NCBI GenBank assembly: GCA_014529385.2
Contig: CM043970.1
Location: 43,291,779-43,355,778, forward strand
Length of the DNA: 64,000 bases
Source: Adiantum capillus-veneris
Taxonomy: Eukaryota; Streptophyta; Polypodiopsida; Polypodiales; Pteridaceae
Direction of reading: 5' to 3'
Shown: positions 32,638-43,976 of the stretch, in pieces
Layout of the letters: the number at the start of each line of letters is the position of its first letter
Numbering within the stretch: position 1 is the stretch's first letter
Made by a program: the position numbers and the translations under genes
Notes under the pieces: model-generated
Told to the model about the DNA's origin: nothing
Seen by the model: only the letters and a program-made list of their open reading frames with translations
The model's database searches: none

Positions 32638-35367
32638 TCATCGACTCTCTTGCTTTCTCAATAGTACGAGTTCTCCCAAAGGTGTGCCTAAAAACCAGTT
32701 AAACATCTCTTGGAGGTAGTTAAAGTGTGAACTACCACCACCATGCCGAGTATTCTTGAAGTAGACTCCTTTTGCTCAATAGTGCGACTTCTCCATGCCT
32801 TGTGTACTCCATATATCAAGAGAACCATAGTGGTCCATGAAGTATGCACCATGCGCATAGAGAATGTGCTAAAACAACCAAAAAGGAGATAAGCTAATAG
32901 AAAAGTTACATTTTCAAACATTGCATATGTATTAAGTCCGTTAAAACAAACCATGTAGTCTGTAATCTTGCTTTCAGACCATCCGTCCTTAGCGGCCTTT
33001 GTGAATTCATAAAGCACCTTCTTGAATTCCTCTCGCTACTCAACGGTGGTGCTTGAAAGATTCATCAATTGCACAACATTTTGAAAGGATGACCATACTA
33101 GCTTGTGTTGGTTAGCAACCTCCACATTGGGATCTTTGTCCGTCGTGCATGAACACAAATCTTTCCACAACTCCCACCGCTTCTCACTTGCTAAATCGAC
33201 ACTTGCCTTGGATACCTGCATTGGAGACTTTGACATCTTCTTGAAAAATCGACGTGCCTTGGCTCCATTCATGGAAACCTTCTGTGCCACCTCATATGTC
33301 TTCTCCCTACAAGTCTCTGCTACAATGTTCACCCTTGATCAGTGACATCCAATCTCATTAAGGAGCGTCTCCACCCCCTGCAAGAAGTCTTTTGACCGTT
33401 GAAGGGGCTTCATTGTGAAAGCATAATCAATGTGATGCTTTATGATCCTATCAAATATTCGCATAAACGCATGCAATGTACAAAAGTGAACATTGTTGAA
33501 GGAGAAGGGAATTATGGGGTTCCACCCAGGATCTTTGCTATCCCTATTGGGCACCTGCAACATATCACATGAAAGAACCGAAGTTTGCCACTCCCTATTT
33601 ATATGGTCATCATTATCTTCATCGTGACCTTCCACTTGAGTTGCTCGACTTGTCTTGTGCCCTTTCGTACAGAACGGATAGGGAAGTAAAGAATTTTCAC
33701 CTTGTTTGCATCCAAGCATGCACTTTATGGTCTTTAGATCACCACCTAAATGACATTCAAAATCAAACTCCCCACGTCCTGGAACCATGAGCTTCTCACC
33801 GTTTATTTGAGCTTTAATGACCTCTGTGACCCATGGGATTCTACTGAAAATCCATGCAAGGACTTCATGTGTCTCTTTCGGAACATCAATTGCACCAAGC
33901 CACCATATATCCTTCTCTGATTGCACACTAAATGAGGGCTTTGTTGCTTCACTCGAACTGCAAGATTGCTTGGCATAATCTAGGGCTTCATTCATAAGCG
34001 TGATGCTCATTCTCTCCAACTTTCTCCCTTTAACAATTACACACTCATCCAGCTTCAGCACGAACACAAGCTTGCCTTCAAGAACTGCCAACAATATAAA
34101 GCCTTAGAATGCATTCTATGACACATCATAGAGCATGTAGGCAACTCTAAACTAACCTGCATCACTCAAATTGTAGAAAACAGCCATGGACTGCTGCAAT
34201 CGTATCAAGTCCACAAAGATATTGTTGAATTTGGTGTAAACAAACCCTTCGGTCCGCAACACACTGTTAGAAACAACACCGCTTCCCTTCCCGCAGCCCT
34301 TCCTTCCTTCTGATTTACTACGGAGCGGATGAAGAGGCATCGTGTCTTCAATATACAAGTAGTCCCCTAATCGGTGAATAACATCTTCATTTGACACCTT
34401 CTTGGCAATCGCCACTCTGTGAGGAAGTGGAAATAGGTTTTCCGTGACTCCTCGACTTCTTAATGCATCTTTTAACACTTGATGTATTGCTTGATAGCCC
34501 TTGGTACTAATACCAACAGCATCACAAATATCCTGAACATCTAGATCAGTGACAATATTAGAAAATTCACTAAGAACTCTCTTAGTGATCGCGTCTTTCA
34601 AGTGTTTTGCCTCTGGAGCATCAAGCATCCCAATAAAATCCTCTTTGTTGAAACAAGAACGAAGTAAAGTAGCCCTAGCTGACGCATTCTTGCCACCGCA
34701 CGTTTCTTGGACGAAGTTCCTATTGCCCAAAACAACAATGATGAGCGGTATTAGACTTAAACAACATGAGGGATAGAACATGTTACCTCATAGCTGTCAC
34801 CCTTCATTTTCTTGCACCTCCACGTGGTGCAAGAGTCTGAATTTTGGACAACTCTCGTTTCCTCACCCTACCTCCCATGGCAGTACTCTTCATGTGTGAA
34901 AGAGTATCCTCAAGCTTTTTAATTACAATTTCCTTGGTTGTGATGGTGCTCTTTGCATCCTCAAGCGCACTAGTAGTTGTTTGCATCTGATCTTGAAGAT
35001 TGTGGAAACTCCCATTGAGCAACTGCCAATGACGCAAGTAGATCTAGGACCGCGCAATCTCGTGTTTGTTAAGTCTCTTGCAGTAGCCCAACAAACCTTG
35101 CTCTCCATTTCCAACGTATTGCAACAGTGATGGAATGTTTGTAAAAGATGGATGAACATTGAGAGAAGGATCCTTTGGATACAAGCATCTGTCTGTCCAG
35201 AGATCCACATTCTTCTCCCCTTGAGTGCAGCGTTCGTTGGCTGAAGGTAATGTACCCAAGCATGTTTTCTTTGTCGAAACATAATCTTGAGGTAGGCGTA
35301 GGAAAATCCCTAGAGACCTACCACGTGAAGAGCTTGCTGGGTCATTGGTCACGTCGTCAAGAGGCAT
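32638..35367 (-). pseudogene. Transposon gene 4: DDE-type transposase, four exons
   Basis: Exons 35367-34787, 34719-34157, 34084-32952 and 32868-32638 join through GT-AG introns of 67, 72 and 83 bp. The spliced length is 2508 nt, an exact 836 codons, which supports the model. Start MPLDDVTNDPASSSRG. A short coiled coil lies in exon 1 (ALEDAKSTITTKEIVIKKLE). Likely catalytic acids are Asp ~394 (LVFVLKLDEC), Asp ~497 (CHLGGDLKTIKCMLG) and Glu ~785 (YGSLDIWSTQGMEKSHY). Between them are Cys/His residues (YPFCTKGH) and VHFCTLHAFMRIFDRIIKH. The GGDxK - C - IP..xxH - HGxxF...GSL..W..xGxEK order matches a transposase family widespread in eukaryotes and distantly recalls RAG1/Transib; I cannot name it. 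In-frame stops at 35044, 34804, 33339, 33036 and 32776. Confidence 0.78.
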
Positions 35368-35370
35368 TGT

Positions 35371-35458
35371 AGGATGGAGAGATGGAGCTTGAAGGATGGA
35401 GAGATAGAGCTTGTAGGATGGAGAGATGGAGCTTGAAGGATGGAGAGATGGGTGTGTA
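35371..35458 (+). repeat. Four 22-bp tandem repeats upstream of the transposase start
   Basis: aggatggagagatggagctt plus two more bases, repeated at 35371, 35393, 35415 and (degenerate) 35437. On the coding strand they sit directly 5' of the transposase ATG, in the presumed leader. Confidence 0.85.
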
Positions 35459-35956
35459 GGTGCAGCAGCAGGTGCAGGTGCAAGGGGGATGGGTGTAGGC
35501 GAGCAGCTTAGATTAGGAGGGAAAGTTTTCAATTTTGGGGGGAATTTCCTAAAAGTTTTGGAGGGAGTCAAAAATTGTTGAATTATGAGTAATTTAACTT
35601 AAAAATAATTTTTTTATTATGTGTATATGTTGGGGGTACTTTTTAGGGGGGAATAGAGTTTTTTGAAAGTTTTTGAAAAAAGTCATTTTTTTGACCTCTT
35701 TGACCCACGGATTTGCTTAAGTGGCATGGGAGAGTTAAGAGGCCACTTACAAGTTGGCCAAAAAGCTAGAGAGAGAAGACCCCCTACTTTTCAAATGGTT
35801 TACCCCCCCCCTTCTCTACTTTTTAAATGGTTACCCCCCCTTCCCCCTACCTTTTTAGGGGTCAAAGATGGAGGAGACCCTACAAAAATAGCCCCATTCA
35901 AAGCCTTTGTCCCCCTTAATCTTGGCGGGCTTCCTTTAAATTAGGGATTCTTACAA
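35459..35956 (-). other. Transposon right subterminal region
   Basis: Presumed promoter of the transposase gene on the minus strand. Contains homopolymer-rich sequence (ccccccccttctctact near 35806) and no further gene. Confidence 0.5.
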
Positions 35957-35974
35957 GGCCCATGGAGAGTCCAT

Positions 35975-38815
35975 TTTTTTCCCAATGGCCAACGTATTCT
36001 CCCAGAGGAAGTAGAAGGAGCAACAGGTCCAGGAGCATCAGCATATTTTCCTGAGGAAATGCCGAGAGTTGCCTACACCCCAATCAAGTCAAAAAATCCA
36101 TTTTCAGATGAGTATGACACTACCTCACATTCCACCAGACCGCAAGCATTCAACAACCAAGACCAACCAGCAAACCAGCCATCATTGCAGGCATGGCTTC
36201 GACAGAGTGCAACAATGGAACCAGACCGAAACCAAGATGGTTATCAAGCCGCACAAGGGCTCAGGGATTTGCAAGAACCACCACACTATTCAAGGTATCA
36301 AGCAGAGAGTAAGCCAAAGACACAAGGGTCGACCGAGCCAGGAGAACCACCCATGGAACGAGTTCGAAGAGAAGAACCACCTCCAGCGAGAACCGTTAGA
36401 AATTATGGCTTAGGAGCACCGTTGGGAGAGGAACCAGTCTATTACAGAAGGCATGAGGAGGTTTATCGACTTGGACGGGGTGATCCAATGATAAGGTTTG
36501 TAGACCAGCGCAGAATTAGACCTTCTCAAGTGCAAAAATGGGTAAACAAGAAATACACAGGAAACAGAGACCCAAGAGATCATGTAGCAGCCTTTGTGCA
36601 TGTAATTAGAGCCGAAGAGGTGTTAGATTTTCCTACCCAATTTGCAGGGTTTGGACTAACCCTAGAGGATGATGCTGCAACTTGGTTTGACTCTGTGGAG
36701 AGTAGAGACTTTGAGTCGATGGAGGAAGTGTTTGATGAGTTTATTGAGGAATTCTCTCAAAGGGGAATAGCTCATAATACCGTCTCACAAATCCATAAAT
36801 TCAAACAAAAAGATGGAGAATATGTACGGAAGGCAGCCCTAAGACTAAAAAGATATGTTAAGTTCTGTCCTGTTGAAGAACTGCCAACTCAGTCCAGACT
36901 TATGCTGATATTCATCCAAGGACTAAGGAATCCAGATCTCCAAAAAGACTTACATATGAAGAGGATTACGACGTTGAATGAGTTGACCAAGGAGGCTCTG
37001 TACCTTGTGGACAATTGTGCGGTCTACAAAGAAGGGGAGTTCAAGGACCTTGATGACGATTCATCTTCACAGCAAAGTGGGAGCAAGTCTTCCAAAATAT
37101 CACTGAAAGGCGAAATAGCGGTAAACCAGGAGCAGCTCGTAGAGGAAGTGCTAAAAAAGATCAACTTGTACACCAAACCCCAAGCTAAACAGCCCAAGTG
37201 GTGTGCTATTGAACAAAAATGGACAAACCATGGGACCGAGGAATGTTATTATAACAAGGGATATGTGAGGGAGAGACCTTACACTCCCCAAGCTCCAGTA
37301 GCTTCCCCTCAAGTTCCACCGATGCCCAGATATCAAGCAGGCAACTTACCAGGACCTGTAGGTGTAGAAATACCACAACCGGTGTTGGGGCAACAACCAC
37401 CCCTACCAGGTTTACGACCAGTTGGTATAAGATACACACCAACGGTAACTGAATCAGAAGAAAAGGCTTTGGTGCCTATGCATGCATATTATGAAGATCC
37501 CAATGGATATGCGGCAAACCCTATCTATTATCCACTAGAAGAACCCTCGACACCAGAACCATGGAGCATGATAGGGAATCAAGGACCACCAACTGCTACA
37601 CAGGCTGCAGGAGAAGGAAGATATAGCTTAGATGAACGAACATTGTTGTTCGTAGCCAATGGAGGCATGGGCGGACAGAGACAGGCTTACTAGAAAAGAG
37701 GGGCTCAAGGAGCGCCTCAACAACCCAAGGGACCCTGTTACAAGTGTGGCGGAGACCATTGGCTGAGAGACTGTCCTCATGATGAAATCATTAGAGTCAA
37801 TGCGTATTGCCCAGAATGTGGAATTACTCATTTGATTCTCGATTGCCCTAAAAACCCGAGCAAAGGAGCAAAAACCACCTTGAACATGTTAGAAACAGTA
37901 CCTTCCAGTGGAGGATCGAAAAATGAAACAATCATACCTATTCAGGCGGTAACACGAGCCCAAGCCCAAAGAAGGACGAACGAACCCATAGTTGAAGAAC
38001 CAAAAACCGATGCCCAAAGTTCAAAAACGAAAAATCAGAGAAGCACTTGGAAAGCTAGAAAGGCGCGTAGGAAAGCCAGGAAAGAACGAGAGCAAACAGC
38101 CCTATCCGATGAGTTGAAACATACAAAGAACATATTGGAGCGGTTAGAGGATCTAGCTAGCTTAAGCTCACACACCACAGCAGCCATAGCACCCAAGGAA
38201 ATAGCAGAGCCCAAAAGTGCAGGATCAGGAGGATCTGTACTAGCAGACAAGGTAAACGAGCAGTTGGATGCACCTCTAAAAGCTTATGAAGCTCGACTTA
38301 AAAAGAACCAAACCCAAGAGCAAAGGTGGATGACTTATCCATATGCAGAAATAGAAAAACAGAGGTTGGATATGTGTAAAAAGATGATCAAGACAGCTCA
38401 ATCATTGATGGAAGACCCGTTGGGTAAACTGAAAAATTGTCATGACACACCAGCTCCAACCCCTATCCAACCAACATTAGAGAAACATGAAGAAACAAAG
38501 GAAAGACTCACTAATGATTATGAGTCCAGAGGAGAGCCTATCATAGTGCCAAATACCACCGATGGGGCAAGTAACGAGGTCCATCCTAAAATATTGGCAG
38601 AAATGGAAAAGGACGGTAACGGTCTAGATGATCTGTGGAAGCAAATCCGAGAGGCCAACGAGGCTAATAGGATGAGTAACCACATGAATAGCACGAGAAA
38701 AGAAAAGAACGTGATCTTACCTCCTATTGAAGAATTTGAGGCAAAAGCACAAATGATCTTTGAGATACGTTCACAAGGGGGAGACCAAGGATTTATTAGT
38801 TCGGGGCACAGTTAA
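35975..38815 (+). pseudogene. Gypsy gag, main part: capsid and two zinc knuckles
   Basis: The frame resumes after the transposon (FPNGQRILPEEVEGA), passes an ATG at 36059 and carries the retrotransposon gag (capsid) domain: WVNKKYTGNRDPRDHVAAF, LEDDAATWFDSV, EEFSQRGIAHNTVSQIHKFK, RLMLIFIQGLRNPDLQ. A TAG at 37691-37693 interrupts it, then two knuckles follow in frame: CYKCGGDHWLRDC and CPECGITHLILDC. Both have C-x2-C-x3-H-x4-C spacing rather than x4. Downstream is a basic region (WKARKARRKARKERE) and a charged helical part to the stop at 38813. With the N-terminal piece before the transposon, gag exceeds 1100 residues, unusually long. Confidence 0.88.
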
Positions 38816-38918
38816 CCAGACTCTTTGAGAACTTTACCCTCTTACCTGGGAGAATATGAAGCTAAGTCGGAATTAAGTTAGAGCAATCCCATCTCAAAGA
38901 CTTTCTAAGAACAAAGTG

Positions 38919-39620
38919 ATGGATTCACAAGGATTGATTGAGCTGTTATCCACCCCGGTGGCATGCACAATCACGTTAGTAAAACTCCTAAGGTTAAGGC
39001 CAAACATGTGGACCACAATAGGAAAATGCCTAGAAAACTTTGGAGTGAAAGACCCCACCTTGAAACTCCAAGAAGGAATCAGGGAGTTGGACAGACCTAA
39101 CCTAAACACTAGACCAGTACCATTGAATAAGGTTGGAGAATATTGCGAGAGAGAAGACGAAAATACGACGCTGCCGGTAGAATTCCAAGGAGTAGTTTCA
39201 AAAGCTATTCTTGACAGTGGAGCGGGATTTGCTATCGCCACCAAGGAAATCTGGAAAAAATGGGGAAAACCAGCTCTGAGGGCTACCAGAATGAAACTGA
39301 AGTTTGCAAATGGGTTCATGGAGAAGCCTCTTGGACTCTTAGAAAAAGTAATTGTCACTTCGTGCGGAATCGCGTATGAGCATACATTTGCAATAGTCGA
39401 TTTCGACAAAAAGAACAATTATGAGATAATCTTGGGACAACCATTCATGCGACAACTGAAGATGGTCCAAGATTGGGGTTATGACCACATATACCTCAGA
39501 CATGGTGAGACAACAACTAAAATACACCTGAAAGACCATAGTTACAAAGATTTAAACCAAATACCAGTGGAAGAGTTTGATTCGGCTACGGTAGCAGGAT
39601 CGGAACTACCAGCATGGTAA
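38919..39620 (+). pseudogene. Gypsy aspartic protease domain (first)
   Basis: The retropepsin motif appears as VSKAILDSGAGFAIATKEIW, followed by FANGFMEKPLGLLEKVIV and the C-terminal signature YEIILGQPFMRQLKMVQDW. That is the usual DSGA...ILGxPF pattern of plant Gypsy proteases. The upstream linker to gag is out of frame around 38816-38918. The ATG at 38919 is simply the first in the frame; the protein would come from a gag-pol polyprotein. Confidence 0.85.
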
Positions 39621-39641
39621 GGGCAACCAAAAGAGCTATGG

Positions 39642-40536
39642 ATGTGCAGAGCTTCACATTGTGGAAGCTTAAGAAAAGAGAAATGCGTCTTAGAAAGAGT
39701 AATTCAGGACAAGGAGTATATTCTGGAACCTTTCCCTAAAGATGCCTTGGAACCTCTAGAATGGGAACACATACTGGAAACATTGGATGTTTGTACCATT
39801 ACCGACAGTCCAACAACAAAAGTTTGCGATAAGGATGGCTACGATGTGCTACCCTATTACATGGTAAGCGTTGTACCAGAAAAAGAGACGGTAGAACCTC
39901 CAGAACAAGAAGAGTTCTACAACTCCTCTGAACAATTGGAAGTAAATGAAGATGCACATAATGAGTGTTCAGACACCTCAAGTGAGCGTGGAAATGAAGC
40001 CGAGAATATCAAGTTTTATGATTTTGCTAATCAACACCCTAGACGCCAAGAACGCTATAGGAGAAAAAGAGCAGGAAAGAAAGTGAGAGAGAACCTGATG
40101 CCCAGGATAAAAGGTAAAACTCACTATTTGATGCTTGTAAAAGCAGAGGATTGTGTACAAGATCAAATATCAGGAAAATTCTTAGAAAATCGAAAAGAAA
40201 GAACGCAAGAAGAAATAAAACAGGTAAGAAAAGCTAAAACCGAAACAAAATCACAAAAATCTGAAAAATAAAAAAAAGAAGCAACAAAAGACCAAGAGTG
40301 GACCAATTTGGAGCGTAAATAGAAATACCAAGATATGAAACGGTATGGATTTGAGAGAGATATGGACTACTGAAGAAGATAGTGATGGTAAAGGGGAGTC
40401 AGAAAAGGGCAACATGAACATACCAGCACACTATCGGAAATTTACTATCCAAGACAGAAAAATCATCACGACACCACCAATCAGGGAGAGACCAACCAAG
40501 AATCTTACGATGGGCCTGAAAATGCAAAAAGAATAG
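39642..40536 (+). pseudogene. Linker between protease and RT, charged and unrecognised
   Basis: Two frames (39642-40271, 40345-40536) give acidic then very basic sequence (HPRRQERYRRKRAGKK, EEIKQVRKAKTETK). It lies where Gypsy polyproteins carry a variable connector. Broken by a stop and frameshift near 40271-40345. No domain recognised. Confidence 0.5.
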
Positions 40537-42317
40537 ACCTCGCAGAACCAGGTGAAAAGCCTCAGCCGGTCTATATAGCTAACAATTTAGAGCCTGAGGA
40601 GGAAGTGCATCTAACACAACTTCTCACGAAGTATAAAGATGTGTTCGCTTGGTCCTATAAAGACCTCAAAGGAATTGATCCATTGATATGCCAACATACA
40701 ATTCCTTTGAAATCGGATGCAAAACCTAGCAAACAACATCCTTATACATATAATGACACATTTGCTAAATGAATCAAGGAAGAGATTGATAAACTGATGG
40801 AAGCGGAATTCATCTATGAGATTGAACATACAGATTGGGTGTCACCCATTGTGGTAGTTCCCAAAAAGAATGGAAAATTGATGGTGTGTGTAAACCTCAA
40901 GAAGGTGAATGCAGCAACCATAATGGATAATTATCCCTTGCCAATCATAGAACATGTACTGGAGCGAGTGGCCACGAAACGGGCTTATTCCTTTCTAGAT
41001 GGGTTTTCAGGATACAACCAACTGGCAATAGCAAGGGAGGATCAACACAAAACAGAGTTTTCCACAGAATGGGGGATTTATGCATATCGAGTTATGCCAT
41101 TTGGCTTAACAAATGCACCAGCCACTTTCCAGAGGTTAATGACTCACGCTTTCAAGGAATACCTAAGAATATTCTTAGAAATTTACATGGATGACCTGTG
41201 TGTACACTCTCTTCTGCGAGAGGAACATATTGACCATTTGCAAAAGGTCTTTGAAAAGTGTAGAACATATCGAATCTGTCTAAACCCGGAAAAGTGTGTA
41301 TTTATGGTTAAGCAAGGACGAATCTTAGGACACATTGTCTCAAGAAACGGCATAACCACAGACCTAGACAAAGTCAAAGTCATTGTAGACCTGCCCAGGC
41401 CTACTAATGCAAAACAAGTGAAATCCTTCATGGGGCACTGCGGATATTATCGAAGATTCATATACATGTATGCGGCTATCGCACAACCTCTGTATCGTTT
41501 CCTAGTCAATTTCAAATGGACCAAGGAGAGTGAGACCTCATTCCAAAAGCTAAAGGAAAACCTTATATTAGCACCTGTACTAAAGGCACCAAATTGGGAA
41601 AAGATATTCCATGTGCACATTGATGCTTCAGCATATGCCATTGCAACCACTGAGCGGGAAGGGTTAGGAATGATTTATCCTGTAAAGAAATTTTGGCATT
41701 ATTTGCTTGCAAACAAATTTGTGTTCTTCACGGATCATCAAGATCTTTTGTACCTAGTAAATAAACCTTGCAATACAGGGAGAATCGTACGCTGGTTTAT
41801 TATATTGCTAGAATTTGACTTCACAGTGGTGGTCAAAAAGGATAAAACCCATCTGCGAGCAGATCATCTTTCAAGGATACAGAACGGGGAAGCTCCTGAA
41901 GGAATAGATGATGACATACCAGATGCTTATCTTTTCAACATTGAAATGGTACCCAAATGGTCTCAAAAAATTGTTAGCATTCTTTCCTTCGGAAGTGAGT
42001 TTGATAATATGGAATGCAGATCCAAACAACAAACAATTCGACAAACAAAACACTTCCAGTTGATAGCAGGACGGCTGTATCATCTTGAATCTGACCAAAT
42101 CCTAGGATTATGTATAAATCCGGAAGAATTCGAGTGCTACCTTGAAGAGGCACATGTCCAGGGTTGTGCATTTCATTGTTCAACAGTTAAAACACACCAG
42201 AGACTAAAACAGTTAGGGGTTTATTGGCCAACTATGTATGTGGATACACATTCTTATGTTACCAATTGTACAGTATGTAGTGCCAAACAACCAGTGGATC
42301 ACACAACTTTGTTTTAG
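40537..42317 (+). pseudogene. Gypsy reverse transcriptase, RNase H and first H2C2 zinc module
   Basis: After the lead-in (LLTKYKDVFAWSYKDLKGID) and a TGA at 40770, the RT runs without further stops. It shows WVSPIVVVPKKNGKLMVCVN, SFLDGFSGYNQLAIA, MPFGLTNAPATFQRLM and the catalytic EIYMDDLCVHS with both aspartates. Thumb and connection follow (GHIVSRNGITTDLDKV, FMGHCGYYRRFI). RNase H begins HIDASAYAIATT but is short: the stretch between it and FFTDHQDLLYLVNK lacks the usual second acidic box, so activity is doubtful. The end (EEAHVQGCAFHCSTVKTHQR, GVYWPTMYVDTHSYV, CTVC) is an H2C2 integrase-type zinc module. Stop TAG at 42315. Confidence 0.93.
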
Positions 42318-42690
42318 GTGAACATAGCACCTGCATGGAGTCAATATATCATTGACTTCTTAACCACTAGGACGTTCCCTGAGAACATTACAAGATCACG
42401 GGAAAAAGCTATAGAGCTGGAAGCTCGTGACTTTTAGTTAATTGGGAACCAATTCTATAAGTGGGGAAAGGACAATCAACTTAGAATCTGTGCAAGTGAA
42501 AGCGAATACCTGTTGATTCTAGAACATGCACATAGCGGAATAAGTGGAGGCGGGTGATAAGACGACAAAAATTATCTTAACCGCAGGAATTTGGTGGCCT
42601 ACATTGCACATGGATGCCGACGAGTTTGTAAAGCATTGTGATGTGTGTCAACGCACCAAGATACCAATAAAAAGAGATGAGATGCCATTA
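42318..42690 (+). pseudogene. Second H2C2 integrase zinc module
   Basis: In frame after the TAG: AWSQYIIDFLTTRTFPEN, then a TAG at 42435, QFYKWGKDNQLRICASE and EHAHSGISGG. A frameshift near 42555 follows, then GIWWPTLHMDADEFVKHCDV with CQRTK. This repeats the pattern of the module ending at 42290. The pre-module segment (W..YI...L ... ARDF ... FYKW ... LRIC) matches what normally precedes the integrase zinc domain in plant Gypsy elements, so this one looks like the ancestral module and the upstream one the extra copy. Confidence 0.72.
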
Positions 42691-42691
42691 A

Positions 42692-43972
42692 CACTAGGTT
42701 GGTAATTGGACACTTTTATGTCCCGGGACACTTTTATGTCCTGTTAAGTGACCATTTTCCTTGAATTATGTCAAGAGTTTCAAAATGGATTTTGAGGTGC
42801 AATCTATCTAGAAAGTTGTCTCATGAGCTGAAAAAAAGACATTTTTTTGGAATATCAATTCCATCTTTAACATTGTCCTTGCACAACATTTCATAACCTA
42901 AACTGTGTGAAAAAACGGGTCCTGTTTTTGGCTTTTTTAAACTTTTTACAACTATACCACTCTAGAATTCATGTTTGTGAGGTCTATAATGCTAGAGAAC
43001 TATCTTTAGTAGTCCTCAACATGTCCTGATGCTTCTAGGGAGAAATAAATATTAAAGTTGTAAGTTATAACCAAATTACAAAAATTGTCATATCCTGTTT
43101 TTTAGCCAATTTTAGCTCTTCTATGATTTTTTTGGTGGATTTCATGATATCCAAATGCATTTTTGATTTTCTATGTTGCATATTGTAACAAAAAGCTAAC
43201 ATTCCTTGAGTTTTGGGGCACCTAATACCCTATTTTGCATAGTACACAACGATGGTTGATTTTTTCAATTGTAGAAGAAAACGAAACATTCTAGTATATC
43301 AAGTATAGCTTTTTCAATATTGTTAGTTTCTTGTGACAACTACATGCATTTTGTAGGTAGTAACCATATCTAATCATAAGGATCAAATTTGTCTAGATAT
43401 TGAATAGTTTCTATGGGATTCTACAACTCATAATGTTGAAACCAGTTTTTTCATGTTTGCTGTATTAAACACGTCATCTTTGTCCCCAAGATTCCCCTTG
43501 GTAAGAGATGTATTATTCTTTTGACATGCTCCATGGCTCCTTATGAACATAAAAGACAATAGGGAACTAAGAAAACATGCATATATGATTTGTATTGAGC
43601 GTGGCTATAGAAACTTTGATGATATGTTTGCAGAATGGTTAAAATTCAAATTTTTTGTACCTATTTATTTTGGAAAAACAAAAAATAGTGAGTGAGAAGC
43701 AATCATATGTTCTGATCACCAACCCATTGAAGTTAACTAGGTAAGAAATGATTGTTTTGATGAAAATGCACTGGTCCATGAACTTTGGAGGCTTGGTGTG
43801 CCCAAAAGATAAGAAATATTACAAGTTTCTTATTTTTTCCATGTGTAGTAGGCCTTGAACTATAACCTCATGAAAGGATTTTACAAAATGAGTGGATCTA
43901 CTATGGTTTTGGAGGTTTTTTTCAAAACCCTGAAAGGACACTTTTATGTCCTGTTAGGTTACCAACCTAGTG
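42692..43972. mobile_element. piggyBac-like MITE (1281 bp) in a TTAA site
   Basis: Terminal inverted repeats CACTAGGTTGGTAA at the left and its exact complement at the right are flanked by TTAA at 42688-42691 and 43973-43976. Excision leaving one TTAA restores the integrase frame exactly (DEMPLRPMMGERAFAKWGID), direct proof of the insertion. TTAA targets plus CACT-starting repeats recall piggyBac elements (piggyBat has TTAACACTT). A motif ggacacttttatgtcc occurs twice near the left end and once near the right. The interior codes for nothing and is AT-rich. Confidence 0.9.
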
Positions 43973-43976
43973 TTAA

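Larger units (their letters stand above)
26596..35972. mobile_element. 9.4-kb DNA transposon carrying transposase, H3-like and two other genes
   Basis: Terminal inverted repeats are GGACTCTCCTTGGGCC (26596-26611) and the complement of GGCCCATGGAGAGTCC (35957-35972), one mismatch in 16. AT borders both, so the repeat may be 18 bp. It splits gag of the Gypsy element. No convincing target duplication can be read because the flanks are A- and T-rich; at most 2 bp (AT). It holds two rightward genes (27293-28609, 28842-30403) and two leftward genes (32353-31490, 35367-32638) converging on a hairpin-bearing spacer. All four carry in-frame stops, so this copy is inactive. The transposase shows a D-D-E arrangement but I cannot place it in a named superfamily with certainty. 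Confidence 0.88.

Noticed and set aside
37691-37693. Programmed readthrough stop between gag capsid and zinc knuckles
   Set aside because: A single TAG here fits the same CAG-to-TAG decay seen at many other points, so no special mechanism is needed without evidence from relatives.
42692-43972. CACTA (En/Spm) element, from the CACTA start
   Set aside because: CACTA elements make 3-bp duplications; here the duplication is TTAA and the terminus continues as in piggyBac, so piggyBac-like fits better.
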